DNA of 64,000 nt from assembly GCA_002837415.1 (NCBI GenBank), contig PJCV01000007.1, positions 62,001 to 126,000 on the forward strand, given 5' to 3'. Below the pieces are notes generated by a model. That model worked only from the letters and a program-made list of their open reading frames with translations, did not search any database and was not told where the DNA came from. A program made the position numbers and the translations under genes. This DNA is from Actinomycetales bacterium SN12. GTDB taxonomy: Bacteria > Actinomycetota > Actinomycetes > Actinomycetales > Microbacteriaceae. Positions 28,689 through 39,414 of this stretch are shown here, one piece after another (the first letter of the stretch is position 1; each line of letters opens with the position of its first letter).

Positions 28689-29348
28689 ATGGTTGACATC
28701 AACGCAAAGATTTCCAAGGGCATGCTCGGCACCAAGCTCGGCATGACCCAGGTCTGGAACGAGAACGGGAAGCTCATCCCCGTGACCGTCATCGAGCTGG
28801 CTCCGAACGTGGTCACCCAGGTTCGCACCCCCGAGAAGGACGGCTACAACGCCGTTCAGATCGCCTACGGCCAGATCGACCCCCGCAAGGTCAACAAGCC
28901 GCTGACCGCCCACTTCGAGGCTGCCGGCGTCACCCCGCGTCGCCACGTCACTGAGATCCGCACCGCGGACGCCGCTGACTACGCGCTCGGCCAGGAGCTC
29001 ACGCTCGACGGCGTGTTCGAGGCAGGCCAGCTGGTCGACGTCGTCGGCACCAGCAAGGGCAAGGGCACCGCCGGTGTCATGAAGCGTCACAACTTCGCCG
29101 GCGTCTCGGCCTCCCACGGTGCGCACCGCAACCACCGCAAGCCCGGCTCGATCGGCGCCTCGTCGACCCCGAGCCGCGTGTTCAAGGGCATGCGCATGGC
29201 CGGCCGCATGGGTGGCGAGCGCGTGACCGTCCTCAACCTCACGGTGCACGCCATCGACGCCGAGAAGGGACTCATGCTCGTCAAGGGCGCCGTCCCCGGC
29301 GCGCGTGGTCGTATCGTGTACGTCCGCAACGCAGTGAAGGGTGCCTGA
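28689..29348 (+). CDS. rplC: 50S ribosomal protein L3
   Basis: 219 residues, early assembly protein near the peptidyl-transferase centre. Conserved [13 protein letters not shown] at the N-terminus and the central loop [15 protein letters not shown] whose tip reaches the active site. ATG at 28689 follows the rpsJ stop by 8 bases. Confidence 0.96.
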   Translation: MVDINAKISKGMLGTKLGMTQVWNENGKLIPVTVIELAPNVVTQVRTPEKDGYNAVQIAYGQIDPRKVNKPLTAHFEAAGVTPRRHVTEIRTADAADYALGQELTLDGVFEAGQLVDVVGTSKGKGTAGVMKRHNFAGVSASHGAHRNHRKPGSIGASSTPSRVFKGMRMAGRMGGERVTVLNLTVHAIDAEKGLMLVKGAVPGARGRIVYVRNAVKGA

Positions 29349-29352
29349 TCCC

Positions 29353-30018
29353 ATGGCTGACTCCACTCTGGCAATCGACGTCCTGTCGGTCGACGGCAAC
29401 AAGGCAGGCTCTGTCGAGCTGCCCGCCTCGATCTTCGACGTCGAGACCAACGTCCCCCTGATCCACCAGGTCGTCGTCGCGCAGCTCGCAGCCGCGCGTC
29501 AGGGCACCCACGCCACGAAGACTCGTGGCGACGTGTCCGGCTCCGGCAGCAAGCCCTTCAAGCAGAAGGGCACGGGTAACGCCCGTCAGGGCTCGATCCG
29601 CATGCCGCAGCACCGCGGTGGTGGCACGGTCCACGGCCCGCAGCCGCGCGACTACTCGCAGCGCACCCCCAAGAAGATGATCGCCGCCGCCCTCCGTGGC
29701 GCGCTCAGCGACCGTCTGCGCGGCGAGCGTCTGCACGCCGTCGAGGCCTTCGTCGCCGACAGCACCCCCTCGACCAAGGCTGCGGCCGGCCTCCTGGCAT
29801 CCGTCGCCCCGTCGAAGAACGTGCTGGTCGTCATCGAGCGCTCCGACGAGCTGACCACGAAGAGCGTCCGCAACCTCGCGAACGTTCACCTGATCAGCTT
29901 CGACCAGCTGAACGCCTACGACGTCGTCGTCTCCGACGACATCGTCTTCACCAAGGCCGCACTCGAGGGCTTCATCGCCTCGAAGACGGGTGCGACCGCA
30001 GAGGAGGTCTCGGCATGA
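29353..30018 (+). CDS. rplD: 50S ribosomal protein L4
   Basis: 221 residues. The internal loop [26 protein letters not shown] lines the exit tunnel. ATG at 29353 gives the family N-terminus [10 protein letters not shown]; an in-frame GTG at 29341 overlapping rplC is possible. In enterobacteria L4 represses its own operon through the S10 leader. Confidence 0.95.
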   Translation: MADSTLAIDVLSVDGNKAGSVELPASIFDVETNVPLIHQVVVAQLAAARQGTHATKTRGDVSGSGSKPFKQKGTGNARQGSIRMPQHRGGGTVHGPQPRDYSQRTPKKMIAAALRGALSDRLRGERLHAVEAFVADSTPSTKAAAGLLASVAPSKNVLVVIERSDELTTKSVRNLANVHLISFDQLNAYDVVVSDDIVFTKAALEGFIASKTGATAEEVSA

Positions 30019-30335
30019 CCGAGCAGAACGTTCTCGCCACGGCCCTGAACAAGGACCCGCGCGACATCATCCTCGGACCGGTCGTGTCCGAGAAGAGCTA
30101 CAGCCTGATCGACGAGGGCAAGTACACGTTCCTCGTCGACCCGCGTGCCTCGAAGACCGAGATCAAGCTCGCCATCGAGAAGATCTTCGGCGTCAAGGTG
30201 GCTTCGGTCAACACGATCAACCGCGTCGGCAAGGCCCGCCGCACCCGCTTCGGCACCGGCAAGCGCAAGGACACCAAGCGCGCGATCGTGGCTCTCAAGT
30301 CGGGCTCCATCGACATCTTCACGGCAGTCGGCTGA
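30015..30335 (+). CDS. rplW: 50S ribosomal protein L23
   Basis: 106 residues at the exit-tunnel rim, docking site for trigger factor and SRP. Motifs [16 protein letters not shown] and [19 protein letters not shown] overlaps the rplD stop (ATGA). Confidence 0.96.
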   Translation: MTEQNVLATALNKDPRDIILGPVVSEKSYSLIDEGKYTFLVDPRASKTEIKLAIEKIFGVKVASVNTINRVGKARRTRFGTGKRKDTKRAIVALKSGSIDIFTAVG

Positions 30336-30355
30336 CCGGGGGATAAGGAAACATA

Positions 30356-31195
30356 ATGGCTATTCGCAAGTACAAGCCCACGACCCCGGGTCGCCGCGGT
30401 TCGTCGGTGGCTGACTTCGCCGAGATCACTCGATCGACGCCTGAGAAGTCGCTGCTGCGCCCGCTCTCGAAGACCGGTGGTCGCAACAACCAGGGCCGCA
30501 TCACGACCCGTCACATCGGTGGTGGCCACAAGCGCCAGTACCGCGTCATCGACTTCCGTCGCAATGACAAGGACGGCATCAACGCCAAGGTCGCTCACAT
30601 CGAGTACGACCCCAACCGCACCGCGCGCATCGCGCTGCTGCACTACTTCGACGGCGAGAAGCGCTACATCCTCGCGCCGAACAAGCTGAAGCAGGGCGAC
30701 GTCGTCGAGTCGGGCGCCGGCGCTGACATCAAGCCGGGCAACAACCTGCCGCTGAAGAACATCCCCACCGGTACCGTGATCCACGCGATCGAGCTGCGTC
30801 CCGGCGGCGGAGCGAAGATGGCCCGTTCGGCCGGCGCCTCGGTGCGTCTGGTCGCGAAGGACGGCCCCTACGCACAGCTGCGTCTGCCCTCGGGCGAGAT
30901 CCGCAACGTCGATGCGCGCTGCCGCGCGACCATCGGCGAGGTCGGCAACGCCGAGCAGTCGAACATCAACTGGGGCAAGGCAGGCCGTAACCGCTGGAAG
31001 GGCATCCGCCCGACCGTCCGCGGTGTCGCCATGAACCCGGTCGACCACCCGCACGGTGGTGGTGAGGGCAAGACGTCCGGTGGTCGTCACCCCGTCTCCC
31101 CGTGGGGCCAGGCTGAGGGTCGTACCCGTCACGCCAACAAGGAAAGTGACAAGTACATCGTCCGCCGCCGCAACGCCGGCAAGAAGCGCAAGTAG
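30356..31195 (+). CDS. rplB: 50S ribosomal protein L2
   Basis: 279 residues, needed for subunit association and peptidyl transfer. Conserved [35 protein letters not shown] and the catalytic-centre loop [14 protein letters not shown] with the functional histidine. Normal length. ATG at 30356, 20 bases after rplW. Confidence 0.97.
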   Translation: MAIRKYKPTTPGRRGSSVADFAEITRSTPEKSLLRPLSKTGGRNNQGRITTRHIGGGHKRQYRVIDFRRNDKDGINAKVAHIEYDPNRTARIALLHYFDGEKRYILAPNKLKQGDVVESGAGADIKPGNNLPLKNIPTGTVIHAIELRPGGGAKMARSAGASVRLVAKDGPYAQLRLPSGEIRNVDARCRATIGEVGNAEQSNINWGKAGRNRWKGIRPTVRGVAMNPVDHPHGGGEGKTSGGRHPVSPWGQAEGRTRHANKESDKYIVRRRNAGKKRK

Positions 31196-31207
31196 GAGTA
31201 GAGGAAG

Positions 31208-31489
31208 ATGCCACGCAGTCTCAAGAAGGGCCCCTTCGTCGACGAGCACCTGCTTCGCAAGGTGGTCGGACAGAACGAGTCCGGTACGAAGAACGTCATC
31301 AAGACCTGGTCGCGTCGCTCGATGATCATCCCCGCAATGCTGGGACACACCATCGCCGTGCACGACGGTCGCAAGCACATCCCCGTGTTCGTGACCGAGA
31401 CCATGGTCGGCCACAAGCTGGGCGAGTTCGCGCCCACCCGCACCTTCCGCGGCCACGAGAAGGACGACAAGAAGGGCCGTCGCCGCTGA
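31208..31489 (+). CDS. rpsS: 30S ribosomal protein S19
   Basis: 93 residues of the 30S head. [19 protein letters not shown] and [22 protein letters not shown] are diagnostic. ATG 12 bases after rplB with GGAAG upstream. Confidence 0.97.
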   Translation: MPRSLKKGPFVDEHLLRKVVGQNESGTKNVIKTWSRRSMIIPAMLGHTIAVHDGRKHIPVFVTETMVGHKLGEFAPTRTFRGHEKDDKKGRRR

Positions 31490-31527
31490 CGCGGTGACGC
31501 TCTGGACAGAAACAGAGGAGGAGAACA

Positions 31528-31929
31528 ATGGTGGAATCCATCGCACGCGTCAAGCACATCCGCGTGACCCCTCAGAAGGCTCGTCGTGTCGTCGCGCTCA
31601 TCAAGGGCAAGCAGGCGCAGGAAGCACTGGCCATTCTGAAGTTCGCACCGCAGGGTGCCAGCGAGCCGATCTACAAGCTCGTGCACTCCGCGATCGCCAA
31701 CGCGTCGGTCAAGGCCGACCGTGACGGCGAATTCCTGGACGAGCAGGACCTGTACGTGAAGAACGCGTACGTCGACGAGGGCACGACGCTCAAGCGTTTC
31801 CGCCCCCGTGCTCAGGGTCGTGCCTCGCAGATCAAGAAGCGCACGAGCCACATCACGGTCGTGCTGGCCACCCCGGAGGTCGCTGACGCGGCCGCACCGG
31901 CGGCCAAGACGAAGAAGGCGAGCAAGTAA
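31528..31929 (+). CDS. rplV: 50S ribosomal protein L22
   Basis: 133 residues with a beta-hairpin that lines the exit tunnel. [17 protein letters not shown] at the start; [25 protein letters not shown] in the hairpin. The last ~20 residues ([13 protein letters not shown] type) are an Ala/Lys tail beyond the core. ATG behind GAGGAG at 31516-31521. Confidence 0.96.
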   Translation: MVESIARVKHIRVTPQKARRVVALIKGKQAQEALAILKFAPQGASEPIYKLVHSAIANASVKADRDGEFLDEQDLYVKNAYVDEGTTLKRFRPRAQGRASQIKKRTSHITVVLATPEVADAAAPAAKTKKASK

Positions 31930-32693
31930 TGGGCCAGAAGGTCAACCCGTACGGCTTCCGCCTCGGCATCACCACGGACCACGTGTCGCGTTGGTTCTCG
32001 GACTCGACGAAGCCGGGCCAGCGTTACGCCGACTACGTCGCCGAGGACATCAAGATCCGTCGTCTGCTGCAGACGCAGCTCGACCGCGCCGGCGTCTCGA
32101 ACATCGAGATCGAGCGCACCCGCGACCGTGTGCGTGTGGACATCCACACCGCACGTCCCGGCATCGTCATCGGCCGCCGCGGCGCCGAGGCCGAGCGCAT
32201 CCGCGGTGACCTCGAGAAGCTCACCGGCAAGCAGATCCAGCTGAACATCCTCGAGGTCAAGAACCCCGAGGCCGACGCTCAGCTCGTCGCGCAGGGCATC
32301 GCCGAGCAGCTCTCTGCTCGCGTGGCGTTCCGCCGCGCGATGCGCAAGGGTCTGCAGGGCGCACAGCGCGCCGGCGCCAAGGGCATCCGCATCCAGGTCT
32401 CCGGCCGCCTCGGCGGCGCGGAGATGAGCCGCTCGGAGTTCTACCGCGAGGGTCGTGTGCCGCTGCACACGCTGCGCGCGAACATCGACTACGGCTTCTA
32501 CGAGGCGAAGACCACCTTCGGCCGCATCGGCGTGAAGGTCTGGATCTACAAGGGCGACCTCACCAACAAGGAGCTTGCTCGCGAGCAGGCCAACCAGAAG
32601 CCTTCGCGCGAGCGTGGCGACCGTCGTGGCCCCCGTGGCGACCGCGGTGACCGTCGCAACGAGGCTCCCGTCGCAGAAGGAGCGTCTGCCTGA
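31929..32693 (+). CDS. rpsC: 30S ribosomal protein S3
   Basis: 254 residues forming part of the mRNA entry channel. KH domain with [21 protein letters not shown], then the C-terminal domain [27 protein letters not shown]. The C-terminal tail is a basic [17 protein letters not shown] repeat, longer than in E. coli. The start overlaps the rplV stop (TAATG). Confidence 0.96.
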   Translation: MGQKVNPYGFRLGITTDHVSRWFSDSTKPGQRYADYVAEDIKIRRLLQTQLDRAGVSNIEIERTRDRVRVDIHTARPGIVIGRRGAEAERIRGDLEKLTGKQIQLNILEVKNPEADAQLVAQGIAEQLSARVAFRRAMRKGLQGAQRAGAKGIRIQVSGRLGGAEMSRSEFYREGRVPLHTLRANIDYGFYEAKTTFGRIGVKVWIYKGDLTNKELAREQANQKPSRERGDRRGPRGDRGDRRNEAPVAEGASA

Positions 32694-33112
32694 TGCTTAT
32701 CCCTCGTAAGGTCAAGTACCGCAAGCAGCACCACCCGAAGCGCTCGGGCCAGGCCACCGGTGGCACCAAGGTGTCGTTCGGTGAGTACGGCATCCAGGCG
32801 CTGACCCCCGCCTACGTGACCAACCGTCAAATCGAGTCCGCTCGTATCGCGATGACCCGTCACATCAAGCGCGGTGGAAAGGTGTGGATCAACATCTACC
32901 CCGACCGCCCGCTCACCAAGAAGCCCGCTGAGACCCGCATGGGTTCGGGTAAGGGCTCGCCCGAGTGGTGGGTCTCCAACGTCAAGCCGGGTCGCGTCCT
33001 CTTCGAGGTCGCGGGCGTCAGTGAGGAACTCGCTCGCGAGGCACTCACCCGGGCCATTCACAAGCTGCCGCTCAAGGCACGCATCATCAAGCGCGAGGAG
33101 GGCGACGCGTAA
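32693..33112 (+). CDS. rplP: 50S ribosomal protein L16
   Basis: 139 residues near the A-site tRNA elbow. [19 protein letters not shown] and [30 protein letters not shown] are diagnostic. It overlaps rpsC by one base (TGATG). Confidence 0.97.
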   Translation: MLIPRKVKYRKQHHPKRSGQATGGTKVSFGEYGIQALTPAYVTNRQIESARIAMTRHIKRGGKVWINIYPDRPLTKKPAETRMGSGKGSPEWWVSNVKPGRVLFEVAGVSEELAREALTRAIHKLPLKARIIKREEGDA

Positions 33113-33429
33113 TGGCGATCGGCACCAAGGAGCTCGCACCGAGCGAGCTCGACACGTTCGAAGACCAGCGCCTCGTCGAGGAGCTGCGCAAGGCCAAGGA
33201 GGAGCTGTTCAACCTCCGTTTCCAGTCGGCCACCGGCCAGCTGGAGAGCCACGGCCGCATCCGCGCCGTCAAGCGCGACATCGCGCGCCTTTACACCGTG
33301 ATCCGCGAGCGCGAACTGGGCATCCGTGCGACGCCCGCTCCGGTCGAGGCTCCGGCGAAGGCGAAGAAGAGCAAGGCCAAGAAGGCGGATGCCGCTGACG
33401 AGGCCGCTCCGAAGGAGGAGGCCGAGTAA
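33112..33429 (+). CDS. rpmC: 50S ribosomal protein L29, extended
   Basis: 105 residues, against 63-75 in most bacteria. The first ~75 hold the coiled-coil core ([36 protein letters not shown]). The extra ~30 residues are Ala/Lys/Glu rich ([16 protein letters not shown]). L29 sits at the tunnel exit, so the tail may be exposed there. It overlaps rplP by one base. Confidence 0.95.
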   Translation: MAIGTKELAPSELDTFEDQRLVEELRKAKEELFNLRFQSATGQLESHGRIRAVKRDIARLYTVIRERELGIRATPAPVEAPAKAKKSKAKKADAADEAAPKEEAE

Positions 33430-33743
33430 TGGCTGAGAAGAAGGCTGCTGACGCCGTAGAGCACGGCGAGCACGATGTCCGCGACGCAGCTGCGCGCGGA
33501 TACCGCAAGTCGCGCCGTGGCTACGTCGTCAGCGACAAGATGGACAAGACCATCGTCGTCGAGGTCGAGGACCGCGTGAAGCACCCGCTTTACGGCAAGG
33601 TCATCCGCGTCACCTCGAAGGTCAAGGCGCACGATGAGAACAACACCGCCGGCATCGGCGACCTCGTTCTCATCAACGAGACCCGCCCGCTGAGCGCCAC
33701 CAAGCGCTGGCGTCTGGTGGAGATCCTGGAGAAGGCAAAGTGA
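33429..33743 (+). CDS. rpsQ: 30S ribosomal protein S17
   Basis: 104 residues with the OB-fold core [29 protein letters not shown]. An N-terminal extension of about 25 acidic/Ala residues precedes the core. Overlaps rpmC by one base (TAATG). Confidence 0.96.
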   Translation: MAEKKAADAVEHGEHDVRDAAARGYRKSRRGYVVSDKMDKTIVVEVEDRVKHPLYGKVIRVTSKVKAHDENNTAGIGDLVLINETRPLSATKRWRLVEILEKAK

Positions 33744-34108
33744 TCCAGACCGAGTCCCGCGTCAAGGTCGCCGACAACACCGGCGCCAAGGAGCTGCTCA
33801 CGATCCGCGTCCTCGGTGGCTCCAGCCGCCGTTACGCCGGTCTGGGCGACACCATCGTCGCGACCGTCAAGGACGCGATCCCCGGCGGCAACGTCAAGAA
33901 GGGCGATGTGGTCAAGGCCGTCATCGTCCGCACCGTCAAGTCGACGCGTCGTGCCGACGGTTCGTACATCAAGTTCGACGAGAACGCCGCCGTCATCCTG
34001 AAGAACGACGGGGAGCCCCGCGGCACCCGCATCTTCGGACCGGTCGGTCGTGAGCTTCGCGACAAGAAGTTCATGAAGATCGTCTCGCTCGCCCCGGAGG
34101 TCATCTGA
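33740..34108 (+). CDS. rplN: 50S ribosomal protein L14
   Basis: 122 residues, interface protein. [19 protein letters not shown] and [14 protein letters not shown] motifs are standard. The GTG start overlaps the rpsQ stop (GTGA). Confidence 0.97.
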   Translation: MIQTESRVKVADNTGAKELLTIRVLGGSSRRYAGLGDTIVATVKDAIPGGNVKKGDVVKAVIVRTVKSTRRADGSYIKFDENAAVILKNDGEPRGTRIFGPVGRELRDKKFMKIVSLAPEVI

Positions 34109-34110
34109 TC

Positions 34111-34470
34111 ATGGCGAAAATCAAGAAGGGTGACCTGGTTCAGGTCATCAGCGGCCGCAAGCAGGACAAGGGCGGCGACCGCGGCAAGCAGGGCAAGGTC
34201 CTCGAGGTCCTCGTCGAGCAGAACCGCGTCGTCGTGGAGGGTGTCAACTTCGTCACCCGCCACACCCGTGTCGGCCAGACCCAGCGCGGCACCAAGACCG
34301 GTGGCATCGAGACCGTCGAGGCCCCGATCCACATCTCCAACGTCGCTCTCGTCGACCCCTCGACCAAGAAGCCGACCCGTGTCGGCCACCGCGTCGAGGA
34401 GCAGGTCAAGGACGGCGTGAAGCGCACGGTCCGCGTGCGCTACGCGAAGAAGTCAGGTAAGGACCTCTGA
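34111..34470 (+). CDS. rplX: 50S ribosomal protein L24
   Basis: 119 residues with a KOW motif ([28 protein letters not shown]), an assembly initiator protein. The ATG lies two bases after the rplN stop; its stop overlaps rplE. Confidence 0.96.
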   Translation: MAKIKKGDLVQVISGRKQDKGGDRGKQGKVLEVLVEQNRVVVEGVNFVTRHTRVGQTQRGTKTGGIETVEAPIHISNVALVDPSTKKPTRVGHRVEEQVKDGVKRTVRVRYAKKSGKDL

Positions 34471-35060
34471 TGGCAACGGCAACTGCTGCTGAGACTGGCA
34501 AGACCCAGCCTCGCCTGAAGCAGAAGTACAACACCGAGATCAAGAAGACTCTGCAGGAGCAGTTCGGCTACGCGAACGTCATGCAGATCCCCGGCCTGGT
34601 GAAGGTCGTCGTCAACACCGGTGTCGGTGAAGCGGCTCGTGACTCCAAGGTGATCGAGGGCGCCATCGACGACCTCACCAAGATCACCGGTCAGAAGCCC
34701 ATCGTCACGAAGGCCCGCAAGTCCATCGCGCAGTTCAAGCTGCGCGAGGGCCAGGCCATCGGCGCGCACGTCACCCTCCGCGGCGACCGTGCGTGGGAGT
34801 TCGTCGACCGCCTCGTCAACCTGGCGCTGCCGCGCATCCGCGACTTCCGCGGGCTGTCGGCCGATCAGTTCGACGGCAACGGCAACTACACCTTCGGTCT
34901 CCAGGAGCAGAGCGTGTTCCACGAGATCGACCAGGACCGGATCGACCGCGTCCGCGGGTTCGACATCACCGTGGTCACCACGGCCAAGACGGACGACGAG
35001 GGTCGCGCACTCCTGCGCGCGCTCGGCTTCCCGTTCAAGGCCGCCGACGCCCCGGCGTGA
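34470..35060 (+). CDS. rplE: 50S ribosomal protein L5
   Basis: 196 residues binding 5S rRNA and the P-site tRNA. Core motifs [40 protein letters not shown] and [22 protein letters not shown] short N-terminal extension is present. The gene is followed not by rpsN but by a palindromic element three bases after the stop. Confidence 0.97.
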   Translation: MATATAAETGKTQPRLKQKYNTEIKKTLQEQFGYANVMQIPGLVKVVVNTGVGEAARDSKVIEGAIDDLTKITGQKPIVTKARKSIAQFKLREGQAIGAHVTLRGDRAWEFVDRLVNLALPRIRDFRGLSADQFDGNGNYTFGLQEQSVFHEIDQDRIDRVRGFDITVVTTAKTDDEGRALLRALGFPFKAADAPA

Positions 35061-35062
35061 CC

Positions 35063-35108
35063 CTTCGACAGGCTCAGGGACCCATCCTGGGTCGCTGAGC
35101 CTGTCGAG
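35063..35108. repeat. Dispersed palindromic element, copy 2
   Basis: CTTCGACAGGCTCAG (35063-35077) pairs with CTGAGCCTGTCGAG (35095-35108), and the inside arms GACCCA/TGGGTC extend the fold. It starts three bases after the rplE stop, in the place where rpsN is found in many bacteria. Confidence 0.85.
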
Positions 35109-35127
35109 GCGCCTTCCCCGCATCCCT

Positions 35128-35133
35128 TACAAT
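35128..35133 (+). promoter_or_regulatory. Possible -10 of an internal promoter before rpsH
   Basis: TACAAT is a good -10 box in an AT-rich patch of the 165-bp rplE-rpsH spacer. No clear -35 is found 16-18 bases upstream. Coming right after the palindromic hairpin, it would restart transcription of the second half of the spc operon. Confidence 0.35.
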
Positions 35134-35225
35134 TGAAGATTGTGCGTCCGCTCGGGCGCCACTCTCATCGAAGGCCGTCTGTCGTGTAACGGCAGCCGGA
35201 ACCTCATGATCGAAGGAAACCAGAT

Positions 35226-35624
35226 ATGACGATGACAGACCCGGTCGCAGACATGCTGACCCGTCTGCGCAACGCTAACTCGGCGCACCACGATTCCGTG
35301 ACCATGCCGTCGAGCAAGCTCAAGACGAACATCGCCGAGATCCTCCAGCAGGAGGGCTACATCGGCGGCTTCGAGGTGACCGACGCCCGCGTCGGCAGCA
35401 ACCTCACCCTCTCGCTCAAGTACGGTCCCAACCGTGAGCGCTCCATCGCCGGCATCAAGCGCGTGTCGAAGCCCGGTCTGCGTGTCTACGCGAAGTCGAC
35501 CGAGCTGCCCAAGGTCCTCGGTGGCCTCGGCGTTGCCATCCTGTCCACCTCCTCCGGTCTTCTCACCGACCGTCAGGCTGAGCAGAAGGGCGTGGGCGGA
35601 GAAGTTCTCGCCTACGTGTGGTGA
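35226..35624 (+). CDS. rpsH: 30S ribosomal protein S8
   Basis: 132 residues, central 16S-binding protein. [22 protein letters not shown] and the C-terminal [11 protein letters not shown] are diagnostic. In E. coli S8 represses the spc operon at an rplE site; that site cannot be judged here. Confidence 0.97.
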   Translation: MTMTDPVADMLTRLRNANSAHHDSVTMPSSKLKTNIAEILQQEGYIGGFEVTDARVGSNLTLSLKYGPNRERSIAGIKRVSKPGLRVYAKSTELPKVLGGLGVAILSTSSGLLTDRQAEQKGVGGEVLAYVW

Positions 35625-35630
35625 TCTGAC

Positions 35631-36167
35631 ATGTCGCGAATCGGACGACTTCCCATCGACATCCCCTCCGGCGTGACCGTCTCGGTCGACGGCCGCGAGG
35701 TCGCAGTCAAGGGCCCCAAGGGCGAGCTCTCGCTCACCCTGGCCAACCCCATCGAGGTCTCGGTCGAGGAGAACCAGGTTCTCGTCACCCGCCCGGACGA
35801 CGAGCGCGAGTCGCGCTCGCTGCACGGTCTGACCCGTACCCTCATCAACAACAACATCATCGGCGTCACCCAGGGCTACACCAAGGGCCTCGAGGTCGTC
35901 GGCACCGGTTACCGCGTGCAGCAGAAGGGCGGCTCGATCGAGTTCGCGCTCGGCTTCTCGCACCCGGTCCTGGTCGACCCGCCCGCAGGCATCACCCTGA
36001 CGGTCGAGGGCACCAACAAGGTGACCGTGAGTGGCATCGACAAGCAGGCTGTCGGCGAGGCCGCGGCCAACATCCGCAAGATCCGCAAGCCCGAGCCGTA
36101 CAAGGGCAAGGGTGTGCGCTACGCCGGCGAGGTCGTGCGTCGCAAGGCCGGAAAGGCTGGTAAGTAA
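35631..36167 (+). CDS. rplF: 50S ribosomal protein L6
   Basis: 178 residues in two similar domains near the sarcin-ricin loop. [17 protein letters not shown] and the C-terminal [24 protein letters not shown] are typical. Starts six bases after rpsH. Confidence 0.97.
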   Translation: MSRIGRLPIDIPSGVTVSVDGREVAVKGPKGELSLTLANPIEVSVEENQVLVTRPDDERESRSLHGLTRTLINNNIIGVTQGYTKGLEVVGTGYRVQQKGGSIEFALGFSHPVLVDPPAGITLTVEGTNKVTVSGIDKQAVGEAAANIRKIRKPEPYKGKGVRYAGEVVRRKAGKAGK

Positions 36168-36169
36168 CC

Positions 36170-36529
36170 ATGGCTGTCAAGTCCAAGTCCGCCGCCCGCG
36201 CGCGTCGCCACGCACGTCTTCGCAAGAAGATCGTCGGCTCCGACGTCCGCCCGCGTCTCGTCGTCAACCGCTCCGCGCGCCACGTGTTCGTGCAGCTCGT
36301 CGACGACGCCAAGGGCCACACTGTGGCATCCGCTTCCACGCTCGAGACCGAGCTGCGCTCCTTCGACGGTGACAAGACCGCCAAGGCCCGCAAGGTCGGC
36401 GAGCTCGTCGCTGAGCGCGCGAAGGCCGCCGGCGTTTCCGAGGCAGTGTTCGACCGTGGCGGCAACCGCTACGCCGGTCGTGTCGCCGCCATCGCCGACG
36501 GCGCCCGCGAAGGGGGTCTGGCACTGTGA
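36170..36529 (+). CDS. rplR: 50S ribosomal protein L18
   Basis: 119 residues binding 5S rRNA. Basic N-terminus [24 protein letters not shown] and [25 protein letters not shown] are diagnostic. Its stop overlaps the rpsE GTG start (GTGA). Confidence 0.97.
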   Translation: MAVKSKSAARARRHARLRKKIVGSDVRPRLVVNRSARHVFVQLVDDAKGHTVASASTLETELRSFDGDKTAKARKVGELVAERAKAAGVSEAVFDRGGNRYAGRVAAIADGAREGGLAL

Positions 36530-37212
36530 GTGACAACAAGGAGAACGAAGTGACCGAAACCGCTCCTGCCGAGGCTCAGGCTCAGGCCGAGCCGCAGCGC
36601 GAGCAGCGCGACAACCGCCGTGGCGGCCGCGACCGCGGCCAGAGCCGCGACCGCAACTCGCGCGACCGCGGGGACAACCAGTTCCTGGAGCGCGTCGTCA
36701 CCATCAACCGCGTCTCGAAGGTCGTGAAGGGCGGTCGTCGCTTCAGCTTCACCGCACTCGTGGTCGTCGGTGACGGCAACGGTCTGGTCGGCGTCGGCTA
36801 CGGCAAGGCCCGCGAGGTGCCCCTGGCGATCTCGAAGGGTGTCGAAGAGGCCAAGCGCAACTTCTTCCGCGTCCCGCGCGTCGGCTCGACGATCCCGCAC
36901 CCCGTGCAGGGTGAGGCTGCTGCAGGCGTCGTCCTGCTGCGTCCGGCCGCTGCCGGTACCGGTGTCATCGCCGGTGGTCCGGTTCGCGCCGTGCTCGAGT
37001 GCGCCGGTATCCACGATGTCCTGTCGAAGTCGCTCGGCTCGTCGAACACGATCAACATCGTGCACGCCACTGTCGAGGCTCTGCAGGGTCTCGAGGAGCC
37101 GCGCGCTGTCGCCGCTCGTCGTGGTCTCGACTACGACGCCGTCGTGCCGGAGATCATCATCCGCAACGAGGCGAAGGCCGCTGCCGCCGCCGCGCAGAAG
37201 GTAGGTGCCTGA
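36526..37212 (+). CDS. rpsE: 30S ribosomal protein S5
   Basis: 228 residues, an accuracy protein at the mRNA entry. The core [36 protein letters not shown] and [21 protein letters not shown] is normal. The first ~50 residues are an unusual charged extension rich in Arg/Asp/Asn ([17 protein letters not shown]). The GTG at 36526 overlaps the rplR stop. Confidence 0.96.
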   Translation: MSDNKENEVTETAPAEAQAQAEPQREQRDNRRGGRDRGQSRDRNSRDRGDNQFLERVVTINRVSKVVKGGRRFSFTALVVVGDGNGLVGVGYGKAREVPLAISKGVEEAKRNFFRVPRVGSTIPHPVQGEAAAGVVLLRPAAAGTGVIAGGPVRAVLECAGIHDVLSKSLGSSNTINIVHATVEALQGLEEPRAVAARRGLDYDAVVPEIIIRNEAKAAAAAAQKVGA

Positions 37213-37397
37213 TGGCTGAGCGCCTCAAGGTCACGCAGATCAAGTCCAAGGTGAGCGAGAAGCAGAACCAGCGCGACACGCTGCGTTCGCTCGGTCTCAA
37301 GCGGATCGGCGACTCGGTCGTTCGTCCCGACGACGCTCAGACCCGCGGCTACGTCCGCGCCGTCGCGCACCTCGTCAAGGTTGAGGAGATCGACTAA
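37212..37397 (+). CDS. rpmD: 50S ribosomal protein L30
   Basis: 61 residues. [32 protein letters not shown] is diagnostic. TGATG overlap with rpsE and TAATG overlap with rplO. Confidence 0.95.
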   Translation: MAERLKVTQIKSKVSEKQNQRDTLRSLGLKRIGDSVVRPDDAQTRGYVRAVAHLVKVEEID

Positions 37398-37978
37398 TGG
37401 CTGAGAAGAACGAAACCGTCGAGGCCACCAAGGCCCCGAAGACCGCTGCCAAGAAGCCGGCTGCTGCGAAGGCCGCTCCGGCCAAGGCCGCCGACAAGAA
37501 GGCTTCGGCCAAGAAGGACGCCGACGCTCCGGCTGCGCGTCCGTCGGTGCTGAAGGTGCACCACCTGCGTCCCGTCCCCGGCGCTCACACCGCGAAGACC
37601 CGTGTCGGTCGCGGTGAGGGCTCGAAGGGCAAGACCGCCGGTCGTGGAACCAAGGGCACCAAGGCGCGCAACACCGTGCGCGCCGGCTTCGAGGGTGGGC
37701 AGATGCCGCTGCACATGCGCACCCCGAAGCTGCGCGGGTTCAAGAACCCGTTCCGCGTGGAGTACCAGGTCGTGAACCTGGCCAAGCTCGCGGAGCTGTA
37801 CCCCCAGGGTGGCGATGTCACCGTCAGCGACCTGGTCGCCAAGGGTGCCGTGCGCAAGAACGAGAAGGTCAAGGTCCTCGGCGACGGCGACATCTCGGTC
37901 AAGCTGACCGTGTCGGTCGACAAGGTCTCCGGCAGCGCCGAGCAGAAGATCGTCGCCGCCGGCGGTTCGATCAACTGA
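37397..37978 (+). CDS. rplO: 50S ribosomal protein L15
   Basis: 193 residues. The core from about residue 50 is [36 protein letters not shown], the classic L15 start. The preceding ~50 residues are an Ala/Lys-rich extension ([19 protein letters not shown]), making it about 45 residues longer than E. coli L15. Last gene before a terminator. Confidence 0.96.
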   Translation: MAEKNETVEATKAPKTAAKKPAAAKAAPAKAADKKASAKKDADAPAARPSVLKVHHLRPVPGAHTAKTRVGRGEGSKGKTAGRGTKGTKARNTVRAGFEGGQMPLHMRTPKLRGFKNPFRVEYQVVNLAKLAELYPQGGDVTVSDLVAKGAVRKNEKVKVLGDGDISVKLTVSVDKVSGSAEQKIVAAGGSIN

Positions 37979-37997
37979 GCCAGAAGCTGTGAACGCT

Positions 37998-38030
37998 GGG
38001 AGGGGTCGGAGATTATCCGGCCCCTCCTTT
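37998..38030 (+). terminator. Intrinsic terminator after rplO
   Basis: The stem GGAGGGGTCGG (37999-38009) and CCGGCCCCTCC (38017-38027), one G-U pair, is followed by TTT. It separates the ribosomal genes from secY, which must have its own promoter or depend on read-through. Confidence 0.85.
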
Positions 38031-38091
38031 GCGTTACCCTGGACTTTCGGCCGTCCTTCCACGTTCGGCAATCCCTTCAGGAGGAACGCCC

Positions 38092-39414
38092 TTGTTTAGC
38101 GCCATCGCGCGAATCTTCCGCACGCCTGACCTGCGGCAGAAGATCCTTTTCACCATCGGCATCATCGCTCTGTACCGTCTGGGCTCGAATGTGCCGGCTC
38201 CGTTCGTGAACTTCCCGAACGTCGAGCAGTGCCTCGCCGCCAACGCCGGCACCGACGGCCTGCTCGGACTGGTCAACCTCTTCTCCGGCGGTGCGCTGCT
38301 GCAGCTGTCGATCTTCGCCCTCGGTGTGATGCCGTACATCACCGCGACGATCATCACGCAGCTGCTCCGCGTCGTCATCCCGCACTTCGAGTCCCTCCAC
38401 CAGGAGGGCCAGGCGGGCCAGAGCAAGCTCACCCAGTACACCCGCTACCTCACGATCGCACTCGCACTGCTGCAGTCCGCGACCGTGGTGACGGTGGCAC
38501 GCAGCGGTCAGCTGTTCGGTCAGACCGACGTCGCCGCCTGCAACAACCTGCTGACCAACGACGTGTGGTGGGCACAGGCGCTCATCATCATCGCGATGAC
38601 CGCCGGCACCGGCCTCATCATGTGGATGGCCGAGCTCGTCACCGAGCGCGGCATCGGCAACGGCATGTCGCTGCTCATCTTCACCTCGATCGCCGCGACG
38701 TTCCCGTCGTCGATGTGGGCCATCTGGGAGGCGAAGGGCTTCGAGACCTTCCTGCTGGTGCTGCTCATCGGCATCGTGGTGATGTCGCTGATCGTGTACG
38801 TGGAGCAGTCGCAGCGCCGCGTGCCCGTGCAGTACGCCAAGCGCATGGTCGGCCGGCGCACCTACGGCGGCACGAACACCTACATCCCGATCAAGGTGAA
38901 CATGGCGGGTGTGATCCCGATCATCTTCGCCTCGTCGCTGCTGTACGTGCCGATGCTCGTCGCGCAGTTCAACACGCCCGCTGACGGCAGTGAGCCGCCG
39001 GCCTGGGTTGCCTGGGTCCTCGCGAATCTGGCATCCGGTGACCAGCCGCTGTACATGGCCGCCTACTTCCTGCTGATCATCGGGTTCACCTACTTCTACG
39101 TCGCGATCACGTTCAACCCCGTCGAGGTCGCCGACAACATGAAGCGGTACGGCGGGTTCATCCCCGGCATCCGCGCCGGCCGCCCGACGGCGGAGTACCT
39201 CGACTACGTCATCACCCGCATCACGTTCCCCGGTTCGCTCTACCTGGGCCTCGTCGCGCTGATCCCGCTGATCGCGCTGGCGACGGTGCAGGCCAACCAG
39301 AACTTCCCGTTCGGTGGCGCCTCGATCCTGATCATCGTGGGTGTCGGTCTCGAGACGGTGAAGCAGATCGACGCGCAGCTGCAGCAGCGCCACTACGAAG
39401 GGCTCCTCCGATGA
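38092..39414 (+). CDS. secY: Preprotein translocase subunit SecY
   Basis: 440 residues with ten membrane helices forming the Sec channel. Signature GVMPYITATIITQLL in TM2, the plug region near the start of TM2a, cytoplasmic loop C5 RPTAEYLDYVITRITFPGSLYLG, and TM10 GGASILIIVGVGLETVKQID. The start is TTG at 38092 with AGGAGGA at 38079-38085 six bases upstream; it gives the usual MFSAIARIFR beginning. Overlaps adk by four bases (ATGA). Confidence 0.97.
   Translation: MFSAIARIFRTPDLRQKILFTIGIIALYRLGSNVPAPFVNFPNVEQCLAANAGTDGLLGLVNLFSGGALLQLSIFALGVMPYITATIITQLLRVVIPHFESLHQEGQAGQSKLTQYTRYLTIALALLQSATVVTVARSGQLFGQTDVAACNNLLTNDVWWAQALIIIAMTAGTGLIMWMAELVTERGIGNGMSLLIFTSIAATFPSSMWAIWEAKGFETFLLVLLIGIVVMSLIVYVEQSQRRVPVQYAKRMVGRRTYGGTNTYIPIKVNMAGVIPIIFASSLLYVPMLVAQFNTPADGSEPPAWVAWVLANLASGDQPLYMAAYFLLIIGFTYFYVAITFNPVEVADNMKRYGGFIPGIRAGRPTAEYLDYVITRITFPGSLYLGLVALIPLIALATVQANQNFPFGGASILIIVGVGLETVKQIDAQLQQRHYEGLLR

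Noticed and set aside
35061..35225. A hidden rpsN in the rplE-rpsH spacer
   Set aside because: The spacer is 165 bp, shorter than the smallest S14 gene, and no zinc motif is readable in any frame.
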